Shown: positions 56,312-64,000 of the stretch, piece after piece
How positions within the stretch are numbered: position 1 is the first letter of the stretch
Layout of the letters: each line of letters starts with the position of its first letter
DNA from: an uncultured Thalassotalea sp.
GTDB taxonomy: Bacteria > Pseudomonadota > Gammaproteobacteria > Enterobacterales > Alteromonadaceae
Direction of reading: 5' to 3'
DNA: 64,000 nt
Assembly: GCA_947492575.1 (NCBI GenBank)
Contig: CANLNK010000001.1
Span: forward strand, 620,001-684,000
Notes under the pieces: generated by a model
What the model was told of the DNA's origin: nothing
The model's database searches: none
The model's input: only the letters and a program-made list of their open reading frames with translations
Program-made: the position numbers and the translations under genes

Positions 56312-57667
56312 TTACTTATTTGCTGATGTAGCATCACTATTGCCATTAGCTAATGGCTTGAGCGGCTCTACTTTTGGAATAAGTAGCCAAACGGCTGCCA
56401 TTGCAATAATTGCTAGCGATGCGCCAATGATGAATGCTGGTGTGTAGTTACCATCGGCTGTTAACCAAGGTACAAGAGAAGTTAAGCCTACCGCGCCTAG
56501 CTTGGCCGCCATGCCAGCAAAACCCGCTAGTGTGCCAACCGCTTTCTTGCCAAGTAAATCGCTTGGTAATGTTTGAACGTTACCAATAGCTGTTTGGAAG
56601 CCAAACAAAATAATTGCCATGATAACTACAGCTGTCACAGGTGCGCCCGGGTTGGCCATTGCTAGCAGCGAAGGCAGCATAATTAAACAACCTAACGTGA
56701 TAACGAATTTACGTGTTTTGTTGGTGTCCCAGCCTGCCTTCAGGCGGTTTTGGGCAAGTAGACCACCGAACCATGCACCGAACATAGCGCCAACATAAGG
56801 AACCCAGCCGTAAATACCGATAGATTTAACATCCATGGCATAAACTTCGTTCAGGTAGATAGGGATCCAGAATACGAATAACCACCAAATAGGATCGATA
56901 GCAGCAGATGCGATTATGACGCCCCAGCTTTGCTTGCGCGACAGTAGCTCGCCAGTTGACGGGGTGTATTCTTCAGCTTCAGCGGTTTCTGTTGAAACTT
57001 CTTTTGCTGCCTCTGGGCGCTGGCCAGTTAAAATATATTCACGCTCTTCAGCGGTTATCCATGGATGACTGCCCGGTGGTGCCTTCACAAGTACTAACCA
57101 TGGAATTAACCATAACAAACCGACAAGACCTACAACGACAAATACCATTTGCCAGCTAAAGTAGATGGTTAAGAACGCGATAAGTGGAATTGCTACGATG
57201 CCACCTATTGCTGCCCCTGAGTTAAAGATACCTTGTGCAAGCGCACGTTCTTTAGTTGGGAACCATTCCGCATTACCTTTGGTTGCCCCTGGCCAGTTAC
57301 CAGCTTCAGCAACACCTAAGATGGCACGGAAAATACTGAAACTGAGCACACCTTGTGCAAATGCGTGAGCAACGGTAGCTAACGACCAAACACCAATCGA
57401 TAAAACGAAACCAATGCGCGTACCAACCCAGTCAAAGATTTTACCGAAAATTGCCTGACCAAAAGCGTAAGCGAAAACGAAAACGATCGAGATATTAGCG
57501 TATATTTGCTTTCGCTCTAGGGCGGATTCATCGGGAAACAGGTCTTCAACAATATCCGGCCATAAAACGCTGAGCGCTTGGCGGTCAATATAGTTGATGA
57601 TGGTGGCTAGCGCGATAAGTGCGATAACCCACCAACGTAACCCTTTTACTTGCATAGAACTTTTCAT
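56312..57667 (-). CDS. MFS transporter, hexuronate/unsaturated uronate type
   Basis: 451 residues, about twelve membrane helices, anion:cation symporter (ACS) subfamily pattern: NYIDRQALSVLWPDI in helix 1, GVAEAGNWPGATKGNAEWFP before helix 4. ExuT-like. In this operon it most likely brings in mono-uronates (DEH) or oligomers made by the periplasmic lyases. The exact substrate is inferred from context. Confidence 0.88.
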   Translation of the reverse strand: MKSSMQVKGLRWWVIALIALATIINYIDRQALSVLWPDIVEDLFPDESALERKQIYANISIVFVFAYAFGQAIFGKIFDWVGTRIGFVLSIGVWSLATVAHAFAQGVLSFSIFRAILGVAEAGNWPGATKGNAEWFPTKERALAQGIFNSGAAIGGIVAIPLIAFLTIYFSWQMVFVVVGLVGLLWLIPWLVLVKAPPGSHPWITAEEREYILTGQRPEAAKEVSTETAEAEEYTPSTGELLSRKQSWGVIIASAAIDPIWWLFVFWIPIYLNEVYAMDVKSIGIYGWVPYVGAMFGAWFGGLLAQNRLKAGWDTNKTRKFVITLGCLIMLPSLLAMANPGAPVTAVVIMAIILFGFQTAIGNVQTLPSDLLGKKAVGTLAGFAGMAAKLGAVGLTSLVPWLTADGNYTPAFIIGASLAIIAMAAVWLLIPKVEPLKPLANGNSDATSANK

Positions 57668-57673
57668 AACGGC

Positions 57674-58015
57674 TTAGTCCTCTAGGAAATCTTCGCGCGC
57701 GGGGCTAAAAGTATCAATTAAAATACCACCTGTAGGCGAGGTTGCGCCATGTTCTGCATGTGGTGGAATGTAGCAGCTATCGCCAGCTTTTAAGACCTTA
57801 GTAACACCTGCAATCATAAAGTGGAATTCACCCTCTACAACGTAGGTCACTTGTGAATGACGGTGTGAGTGAGTGTAGGCAGTAATACCTTCATCAAACC
57901 AAATTTTAACGGCCATTAGTTCATCGTTATAACCTAGCATTTGACGTTTAAGTCCGCCGCCAAGATCTTCTATTTCGGCCTCGTTGCCAAAGGTAAAGTG
58001 GGCACTTTCGCTCAT
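57674..58015 (-). CDS. kdgF: KdgF-like cupin
   Basis: 113 residues, single cupin barrel with metal ligands in THSHRHSQVTYVVEGEF (His/His/Gln-Glu region) and PPHAEHG. KdgF proteins speed conversion of 4,5-unsaturated uronates from pectin or alginate to the open-chain keto form. Six nt before the transporter gene and 14 nt after the PL17 gene, consistent with that role. Confidence 0.9.
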   Translation of the reverse strand: MSESAHFTFGNEAEIEDLGGGLKRQMLGYNDELMAVKIWFDEGITAYTHSHRHSQVTYVVEGEFHFMIAGVTKVLKAGDSCYIPPHAEHGATSPTGGILIDTFSPAREDFLED

Positions 58016-58029
58016 GATAAATCCTCGTT

Positions 58030-60372
58030 TTAATGCTGGTTATTTTTTGTAAACTGTTCGTTAGCCCGTTTATCGGTTAACGCAAAAATCGTTATATGAC
58101 CATTACTAAGGTAGTCATTTTCGTTGTAAGTAAATTTTGTTCCATTGCCGTTTGTTGCGTGATTAACGGCAATCAGGTATCGCTCGCCAGTGACTAAGCC
58201 AACGTCGACTAAATCGAAAGATGCGGCTTTTTGGTGAACAAGTGATGCGACTTGCGTTTCTGCAGATACCGTAAATTCTTTGCCAGGGTTATATTGCCCA
58301 TGCGGTTCTAACACGCTAACAAATGTATGCTGCTTTGCATTTGCTTTTCGGTAGATAAACGCCGATTCATTACGTAAGTTAAAATTGGGATCATTAGCGC
58401 CTAAGCGAGTAAATAGCGCTTGGGTTTCACCGTCTATGACACTTGTATTAGTGTAAAACTTACCATTGTCATTCAACCAAGTAACTTGTGCGATACCTTT
58501 TACCGGAGTCGATTTCGCCGCAAGCCACATATGTTGGTAGCCATTTGTCTTACCAAGTGGAGCTAAGGCATCACTATATGCGCCGCGCTCAAAGTTACTG
58601 TCGATAAGCTGACCTTGGTAGTGAAGTGGTAAGTCATATTGATGTGCTTTTTCAGCACTAACGGCGAAGATATCGAGCGCTAACGGTTTACCTATTTCGG
58701 GTAAGGTAACAAGAGCAACGGTACGTTTGAGAGTTATACCTTGATACGCAGTATCAATATTTGCGCTAGCAACGCTTGCCTTGTAGTCTTCAGCTTGTTT
58801 TGTTTCGAAAAACAGAAGCTCCGGATGGTTAGCATTACCAATACTGACCTTTCCATCAAAGTGACTGGTTTCATCTACAACGACTGTATTGTGTGCAACC
58901 GTTTGCTTTGCATAGGAGTTATTTTCTGGCAAGTATCGACCACCGAACTTGGCTTCAACATTTAAGAAACGTGCAGCGCCATAATCTGACACAATCTCCG
59001 CACCTTGGTCGTAAAATTGCCATGTCAATTTATCGAAATGGCCATGTCCTAAACCTTGTGCTGCGGGTTTAAATAGTACTGTTTGACCTTGTTCGGAGCG
59101 TTCGTTTTCGGCGTGCTGGCGTAAAATAACTAATGCACCTTCCTCACCACTTGCGCCATCACCAAAGGCAACTGAACGATACTGATAAGGTTCTGCTAGT
59201 CCCTTGTCCAACGCATTCGCCACTTTTAAACCATTGCCTGATAGTACGACTTGGTCTTGTTGCGCAGCAATATCCAATAGCCCAGTATCACCTGACAAAC
59301 CATAAGCGACCGTTACGCCGTTAACGAGCTCAATGGTATCAATACCTTTTGACTTTATGGCGTCATTGATGGGAAAGAATAGCCCGTTGTAGCTCAACTC
59401 TATGGTTGTGGTAATGGCTTTCTCAACAATCCCATTGCGGAACTTAAAGATACCGCGCTCTGGCTCGTTATTTTCGATCGCTTGGGCAAAGGTGATGAAT
59501 GGCATTAACGCATAGCGTTGATAGTAGGGACCTTCGTTGTAGTAACCTTGCGGTGAAAACAGTTGTTCAAGTTGGCGTAAAAAGCCTCCTTTGCCTGATT
59601 TCTCTAGGTCGTATAACGCTTTCTCAACCCACTCGGGCTCGTTCATCACGTAACCCGCCATGCCGACACCTGCTGTCGCCCAAGTGCCGTGATTGTGTAC
59701 TTTGTTAAAGGTTGATGGCTGTCCTTCAGATAAGAAGATAGCGACTGGTTTTAACAACTTGTCTTCAATTACCCTAATGTCTGCGTTGTCTAAAGAATCA
59801 AGTATTAAGTCGTAGGCTTGAACGGTATACACCAGCCAAACTGCTTCATTTAAACTTTGCCAAAACAATTTGCCAGGGTTTTGAGACTTTACTTTGCGGT
59901 TCGGGTGTAAACCAATAGTTGGGTATAGCTCTGTATAGGCAATCAACATATCACGTACGAAATCTGCGTATCGTTTATCTTGGCTTAATTGGTAGATAAC
60001 ACCAGCGTTGAACATTAACTGATAATTCTTTTTATGGCGTTCGTGCGTGTAGCCGCCACCGCCATCGGCTGGTACTGGCATAGAAATGGGCTGTGCCATT
60101 TGTGTATCAATACTGGCTTTAAGTGCATAGTATTTATCTGCAAAACGTCCCGGATTCTTAATGGCAGCGCGCATTGCTGGGAGATCGTTAGCAGTAATGA
60201 CTAAATTCGGGCTAACACGCTGATGATGTGACTTTGCTGGTGTTACACCGGAGGCTCCGCCGCTACTCATCGCAATGCTGACGATATCACTATTAGCAAT
60301 AGCTGGTGAACTCACGACAGCGACTTTAAAAATCAGTGCAGAGATAAGCGATTTTGCTGAAAACTGTTTCAT
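58030..60372 (-). CDS. PL17 oligoalginate lyase
   Basis: 780 residues with a signal peptide (about 1-26). The N-terminal alpha/alpha toroid contains NHGTWATAGVGMAGYV and GYYNEGPYYQRYALMPF, and the C-terminal beta domain (heparinase II/III-like) contains FKPAAQGLGHGHFDKLTWQFYD, both typical of PL17 exolytic oligoalginate lyases. It releases unsaturated monouronate from alginate oligomers, likely in the periplasm. Eleven nt after the PL6 gene. Confidence 0.93.
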   Translation of the reverse strand: MKQFSAKSLISALIFKVAVVSSPAIANSDIVSIAMSSGGASGVTPAKSHHQRVSPNLVITANDLPAMRAAIKNPGRFADKYYALKASIDTQMAQPISMPVPADGGGGYTHERHKKNYQLMFNAGVIYQLSQDKRYADFVRDMLIAYTELYPTIGLHPNRKVKSQNPGKLFWQSLNEAVWLVYTVQAYDLILDSLDNADIRVIEDKLLKPVAIFLSEGQPSTFNKVHNHGTWATAGVGMAGYVMNEPEWVEKALYDLEKSGKGGFLRQLEQLFSPQGYYNEGPYYQRYALMPFITFAQAIENNEPERGIFKFRNGIVEKAITTTIELSYNGLFFPINDAIKSKGIDTIELVNGVTVAYGLSGDTGLLDIAAQQDQVVLSGNGLKVANALDKGLAEPYQYRSVAFGDGASGEEGALVILRQHAENERSEQGQTVLFKPAAQGLGHGHFDKLTWQFYDQGAEIVSDYGAARFLNVEAKFGGRYLPENNSYAKQTVAHNTVVVDETSHFDGKVSIGNANHPELLFFETKQAEDYKASVASANIDTAYQGITLKRTVALVTLPEIGKPLALDIFAVSAEKAHQYDLPLHYQGQLIDSNFERGAYSDALAPLGKTNGYQHMWLAAKSTPVKGIAQVTWLNDNGKFYTNTSVIDGETQALFTRLGANDPNFNLRNESAFIYRKANAKQHTFVSVLEPHGQYNPGKEFTVSAETQVASLVHQKAASFDLVDVGLVTGERYLIAVNHATNGNGTKFTYNENDYLSNGHITIFALTDKRANEQFTKNNQH

Positions 60373-60383
60373 GTATTGGCCTA

Positions 60384-62663
60384 CTACTTCACGCTAGTCT
60401 TATTACTTTGAAAGCTGTTGTCTTTCAAAATAGCGGTATGTTCGCCTTCAACTCTAAGTTCAACCACAGATGGTGCAGTACTTAGCTGATTCTTAATGAT
60501 TTCGGTAATTGGCTCGCCCACCGTATGTTCAACAACGATAGGTGCACTATTGTTGAGGGAGTTATTATCAACACGGGTGACTTGTACTCCGTGCAAGAAT
60601 AAGCTTGCATTGGTGCTATTGCGTTTGCCTAGGCCTAAATTGTTAGTGGTGTTGCCCGTCATCAATAGGTGAGGGCCAAAGGTACTTTCATCACTGCCAC
60701 CGCGGTAGAGTTTGATTAAAGCGCCACTCACGTTATTGAAGCGGTTGTTAACAACATTCACGTATTCAGCGTTATACACGCCTAGGTCTTCAATTTCTTT
60801 ATCAAGACGTAGGATATCGCCAGAGATGTTTACGAAGTCATTATTGGTAAGCGTAATTTCGTTGGCAAAAGCACCTTTACCAGATTCAAAAACATGGAAC
60901 GAGTGATTGATATCTAGGTTCTTGATAAGTGAGTTTTTAATGAGTAAGCGATAGTTTTCAGTCATGCCCCATTTTTTGGTGCGTACGAGCGTATTGCCAG
61001 AATAGTCAGGGCTATTGCTGCCATCAATAACTAAGCCATCAAGAGATAAATTGCCACCATCAAGAATTTCGAAGAAGGTGCCGCGCTCAAACGTTAAAGA
61101 AGCTTTCTGGCTATGCTTTGCTTTAATCGTCAGTGTTTTATCAATAAAGATGACTTTACGTGCGTTGTATTGGCCGTTGGCAAGTTCGATGACATCACCG
61201 TCTTCCGCGTTAGCGACAGCTGTAAACAATGCGTCTTCACCGGCTGTTACTTTGATTGTTTTACCGCTACCAAACGCTGTCTCGCCAGTGGTCTTTGGAT
61301 ACCAGTTTGGGCCAGTTTGTGCCTTGGTAATCGGGGTTAAGTCTCTAGAAACACCAAGGTTTGAACTAGTGTTTTTCGATATATTGGTTGGGTAAAGTAA
61401 ACCGTTTTCTGCGCGTTTTAAGGTTACTGGCTGCTGCTCAATGCCTGTAGCTAAAGATGTAAGCGGGGCAGTGTTGGCAACATTGTTTTCGAAAGCGATA
61501 CCTGAAACGTCATCGAAAAGAGTAAACGGTTGTTTATTGTTTTCGTTAACTATTAGGTTCGATTCGACACGCGAACTAATAGGCACTGCGCTGCGCTCTG
61601 CATCACTACCAGCAGCGAGTTGAACATGGTCTACATTAATCAGTGTGTTGTTGGCTATTAACGCATTCTCAACTTGGTGATAACGGTTTATTGGTGAGTT
61701 TGGTACACCATTCATGACTGTTAAGCCACTACCAAAACGATAACCAGTTAACCCTTCAAGGTAATTGTTGCGAATGATTTGGTCTTTATTAATCACGCGA
61801 ATACCGCCTGTGTGATCAACGCCATTGCCAAAAAATACGTTGTTTTCGATCACATTACCGTTGCCGTGGCGCAGCGTTAACGTTCCGCGTGATTCGAAGA
61901 ATACGTTGTCACGCAACTGGTTTTTGCCAGATTTAACCGAGACAATTTCGACTTCGCCGTTACATTGGTCGAAGTAGTTGTTTTCAACCAAAGTGTAAGA
62001 GTTACTTAATGAGTGATGGCTGGTGCCAATGCGCAGCGTTTCGCCGCCATTAGAACCAAAAATTGGGCGCGGACCAAAGTAGTTATGGTCAATACGGTGA
62101 TGGTTTTCTTGGCTGTTCTTATCATTCAAACGAACAGCTAAGGTAACCCCTTTATTGCGTTTACCTGCCAAGTAGTTGTGGTCGAATCGGTTGTGTTTAC
62201 CATAAAGTGCTACCCAGTAGTCGCCCTCGCGTTTGTCTGGATTTGAGTAGTCTTCGATAACGGTTTCAGTAACACGCGAGTGGTACGCGAAGTCTTTCTT
62301 GTTACGGCGAAACGCGATAACTTCACTGCTTGGTGTGTAACCGTTTTTAAAGATTAAACCTGATACAACAAGGTATTCGCCTGCTAAACGCAGGTTTGAC
62401 TGCCCAGAAAGCACCACCTTACCCTTGGTTTCAGCAGTTAAAGTAATAGGTTTTTGCTTCGTGCCTTTGCCGGTAAAAAGAATTTCAAAGTCTTGGTATG
62501 TGCCATTGGCTAGAATGACTGTATCACCAGCGGTAAGTGACTTCGCTACTTTCTTGTATGCTGCTGGTGAGTCAACTAAGTACTCTTTTGCCGCAAGGTT
62601 TAATGAAATAATGCCTGTAAATACAAGCATAAACATTGATTGTAATAATTTGCCAAAACTCAT
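60384..62663 (-). CDS. PL6 alginate lyase (two beta-helix domains)
   Basis: 759 residues with a signal peptide (about 1-24). The N-terminal beta-helix (about 25-440) matches PL6/chondroitinase-B-type lyases with NGGETLRIGTSHHSLS, EVEIVSVKSGKN and GTLTLRHGNGNVIENNVFFG, holding the Ca/substrate residues and catalytic Lys/Arg. The second half (about 470-755) is another right-handed beta-helix, as in AlyGC-type two-domain enzymes. Acts on alginate, often poly-guluronate; specificity is not readable. First gene of the seven-gene operon PL6-PL17-kdgF-MFS-kdgK-eda-fba. Confidence 0.93.
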   Translation of the reverse strand: MSFGKLLQSMFMLVFTGIISLNLAAKEYLVDSPAAYKKVAKSLTAGDTVILANGTYQDFEILFTGKGTKQKPITLTAETKGKVVLSGQSNLRLAGEYLVVSGLIFKNGYTPSSEVIAFRRNKKDFAYHSRVTETVIEDYSNPDKREGDYWVALYGKHNRFDHNYLAGKRNKGVTLAVRLNDKNSQENHHRIDHNYFGPRPIFGSNGGETLRIGTSHHSLSNSYTLVENNYFDQCNGEVEIVSVKSGKNQLRDNVFFESRGTLTLRHGNGNVIENNVFFGNGVDHTGGIRVINKDQIIRNNYLEGLTGYRFGSGLTVMNGVPNSPINRYHQVENALIANNTLINVDHVQLAAGSDAERSAVPISSRVESNLIVNENNKQPFTLFDDVSGIAFENNVANTAPLTSLATGIEQQPVTLKRAENGLLYPTNISKNTSSNLGVSRDLTPITKAQTGPNWYPKTTGETAFGSGKTIKVTAGEDALFTAVANAEDGDVIELANGQYNARKVIFIDKTLTIKAKHSQKASLTFERGTFFEILDGGNLSLDGLVIDGSNSPDYSGNTLVRTKKWGMTENYRLLIKNSLIKNLDINHSFHVFESGKGAFANEITLTNNDFVNISGDILRLDKEIEDLGVYNAEYVNVVNNRFNNVSGALIKLYRGGSDESTFGPHLLMTGNTTNNLGLGKRNSTNASLFLHGVQVTRVDNNSLNNSAPIVVEHTVGEPITEIIKNQLSTAPSVVELRVEGEHTAILKDNSFQSNKTSVK

Positions 62664-62688
62664 AACACGACCGCTTATTTAAAAATAG

Positions 62689-62748
62689 AGGCCTTTTTAT
62701 TTCCATTCATTGGCGTATTTGCCTGCGAGAATTTCTATAAAAAGGCCT
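62689..62748. repeat. 12-bp perfect inverted repeat before the PL6 gene
   Basis: AGGCCTTTTTAT (62689-62700) and ATAAAAAGGCCT (62737-62748) with 36 nt between. They begin 26 nt upstream of the PL6 start. They could be an operator pair or an RNA stem in the 5' leader. Confidence 0.6.
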
Positions 62749-62753
62749 TTATA

Positions 62754-62786
62754 CCGAAGGACGACGAGGGAGAATGCGCCCTTCGG
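62754..62786 (-). terminator. Probable terminator after the uronate reductase gene
   Basis: CCGAAGG / CCTTCGG stem with a 19-nt loop. On the minus strand it is followed by TATAAAGGCCTTTTTAT, which has a T5 run. The loop is long, so confidence is moderate. It separates the reductase from the PL6 operon. Confidence 0.5.
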
Positions 62787-62804
62787 TTTTACCTAACGTT
62801 TTAA

Positions 62805-62817
62805 GTGCGATTCGCAC
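62805..62817. promoter_or_regulatory. 13-bp palindrome between reductase and PL6 genes
   Basis: GTGCGATTCGCAC, perfect 6-bp arms. Single copy seen; it may be an operator for the PL6 operon or part of the 3' end of the reductase transcript. Confidence 0.35.
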
Positions 62818-62880
62818 CTAATAACATGCGTTTTATTATTGTTGTAATTTGTTGCTAATGATTGCTTATTTAGTCGCAGA

Positions 62881-63762
62881 TCACTTAGTTAACTTTGTGA
62901 AGTAATCAAAAATCACCGGTACATCGTTTTGTGCAAGGCCAGCATCAACAGCGGCTTGTAAGTTAGTTGAAGTGCCTTGAGCGATAAGTGATTCAGTGCC
63001 AAGGTCTTTCACCATCTCTAAGAAATAACCCAAATCCTTATTTGCGTTTGCTACAGAGAAACCTAACTTTTCTTCTCCGTCGACAGCGTAGAACTTACAG
63101 AACTGCATAAATGGTGAGTTAGAAGGGCCTGCCGACATAATGTCGAATAACTGTTGTCCATCAACGCCAGCAAGTTTAGCTACGGCGAATGCTTGTGACA
63201 TAGTTGCAACGGTTGTCATGCCCATGAAGTTATTAATCAACTTCGTTGTGTGACCAGCACCTAAAGCGCCCAGATGGAAAACGTTTTCACCTTGCTCTTC
63301 AAGAAGCGGCTTAACAGCATTGAAAGTGTCTAAATCGCCAGCTGCCATGATGTTAAGTAGACCGTCTTTTGCGTGCGCTGGCGTGCGGCCTAGTGGCGCA
63401 TCAATCATGCCGACATTTTTAGCGGCTAAATCTGCACCAATTTTACGTGTCGAAGCAGGAATTGATGTACCAAAGTCAATTAAGGTTGCACCTTCTTTAA
63501 TACCAGCCAATACACCTGTATCGCCATAGATAACTTTCTCTACAACTTCAGATGTTGTTAAACAAAGCTCAACCACGTCACTTGCAGCTGCTAACTCTTT
63601 ACCAGAGCTAAATTGCGTTGCGTTACCACGAGCTAACACTGCATCAACTGCTGCTTGGTTAAGATCCATTACATTTACGTGGTATCCACGTTTTTGTAAG
63701 TTTTCTACCATGTTGCCGCCCATAAGGCCCAAACCGATAAAACCAATTGTTGGCTTTGACAT
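62881..63762 (-). CDS. Beta-hydroxyacid dehydrogenase family reductase, probable DEH reductase
   Basis: 293 residues. Rossmann motif GFIGLGLMGGNMVENL at the N-terminus, substrate motif TLIDFGTSIPASTRKIG, DAPLGRTPAHAKDG and GAGHTTKLINNFMG with the catalytic lysine. This is the 3-hydroxyisobutyrate dehydrogenase/tartronate-semialdehyde reductase family. No other enzyme here converts 4-deoxy-L-erythro-5-hexoseulose uronate to KDG, and reductases of this family do that in some alginate users, so DEH reductase is the best inference. GGAG lies nine nt before the ATG. Confidence 0.8.
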   Translation of the reverse strand: MSKPTIGFIGLGLMGGNMVENLQKRGYHVNVMDLNQAAVDAVLARGNATQFSSGKELAAASDVVELCLTTSEVVEKVIYGDTGVLAGIKEGATLIDFGTSIPASTRKIGADLAAKNVGMIDAPLGRTPAHAKDGLLNIMAAGDLDTFNAVKPLLEEQGENVFHLGALGAGHTTKLINNFMGMTTVATMSQAFAVAKLAGVDGQQLFDIMSAGPSNSPFMQFCKFYAVDGEEKLGFSVANANKDLGYFLEMVKDLGTESLIAQGTSTNLQAAVDAGLAQNDVPVIFDYFTKLTK

Positions 63763-63919
63763 AATAAACTCCTTGATAAATACATTAATGCGAAGGCTTT
63801 TATTACCTGATGAGTTGCATCAACGCGTTATGTTTAATTTATGAAGTACAACAGCGACTTGGCGCGCACTTCGATGTTTCAGCAAACTACAGCGAGTAAA
63901 GTTTGTTGAAGAAAACCTT

Positions 63920-63951
63920 GCTGCGTTAAGGCGTTTATTCATTAACGCAGC
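63920..63951 (-). terminator. Hairpin terminator of the gene running in from the right edge
   Basis: GCTGCGTTAA / TTAACGCAGC, 10-bp perfect stem, 12-nt loop, followed on the minus strand by a moderate T-rich tract (GGTTTTCTTC). Confidence 0.6.
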
Positions 63952-63975
63952 GCAATATCTTTTCGGTGTTAAGGG

Positions 63976-64000
63976 TTAGAATTTTGCTTTAACACCGAAC
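63976..64000 (-). CDS. C-terminal end of a probable outer-membrane protein (partial)
   Basis: On the minus strand the window begins with seven sense codons, FGVKAKF, then TAA. A final aromatic residue in an alternating pattern is typical of outer-membrane barrels such as TonB-dependent receptors, which usually accompany alginate operons. A hairpin terminator follows at the expected distance. Only seven codons are seen, so the call rests on the last residues and context. Confidence 0.35.

Overview
This window looks like chromosome of a marine gammaproteobacterium of the order Alteromonadales, probably Colwelliaceae or a near relative such as Thalassotalea or Alteromonas. The evidence is the AT-rich coding style, E. 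coli-like housekeeping proteins (GlnE, HldE, ParE, CpdA, LeuABCD), a GlyGly-CTERM exoprotein, a fused type II secretion accessory ATPase and an alginate-degradation operon. The genus is inference. I saw no rRNA, tRNA, CRISPR array, insertion sequence or prophage.

Layout. 1-11.1 kb: a glycogen/maltodextrin block, with glgP-glgB-glgX-malQ on the minus strand (malQ runs off the left edge) and a divergent GH13 alpha-glucosidase. Two LacI-type operator-like palindromes lie between the divergent units. 11.1-13.35 kb: an accessory island with three small double-glycine-leader peptide genes (two missing from a normal ORF call, one apparently starting with ATA), two small membrane-protein genes that could give immunity, and an 858-nt stretch without genes. 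13.35-17.7 kb: cca, a GspA-GspB fusion and an HD-GYP phosphodiesterase. 17.7-22.8 kb: leuABCD behind a leader-peptide attenuator. 22.8-26 kb: Wzi plus two glycerol-phosphate polymer genes. 26-30 kb: ygiM, ygiF, an L,D-transpeptidase and a Braun-type lipoprotein. 30-36.9 kb: a PspA/YjfI-YjfL-like envelope-stress locus with a K+ channel, a membrane-bound aminopropyltransferase and a tandem ribbon-helix-helix protein. 37-53.5 kb: glnE, an acyltransferase, an M60-like metalloprotease, hldE, tolC, nudF, yqiB, cpdA, yqiA and parE. 53.5-64 kb: alginate catabolism (PL6, PL17, KdgF, transporter, KdgK, Eda, Fba, plus a likely uronate reductase), ending in what may be the last codons of an outer-membrane protein.

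How it fits together. Alginate oligomers are cut by PL6 and PL17 to unsaturated uronate. KdgF helps linearise it, the reductase makes KDG, KdgK phosphorylates it, and Eda splits it to pyruvate and glyceraldehyde-3-phosphate. The backbone cca...ygiM-ygiF...glnE...hldE...tolC/nudF-yqiB-cpdA-yqiA-parE is also clustered in E. coli. Here lineage-specific modules sit between its parts.

Best candidates for something new are (a) the double-glycine peptide cluster at 11.46-12.50 kb, with two paralogous 37-residue hydrophobic core peptides, and (b) a 13-bp palindrome (core GACATAWTATGTC) found three times, only at the two promoter regions of the PspA-like locus, which itself encodes a plausible DNA-binding partner.
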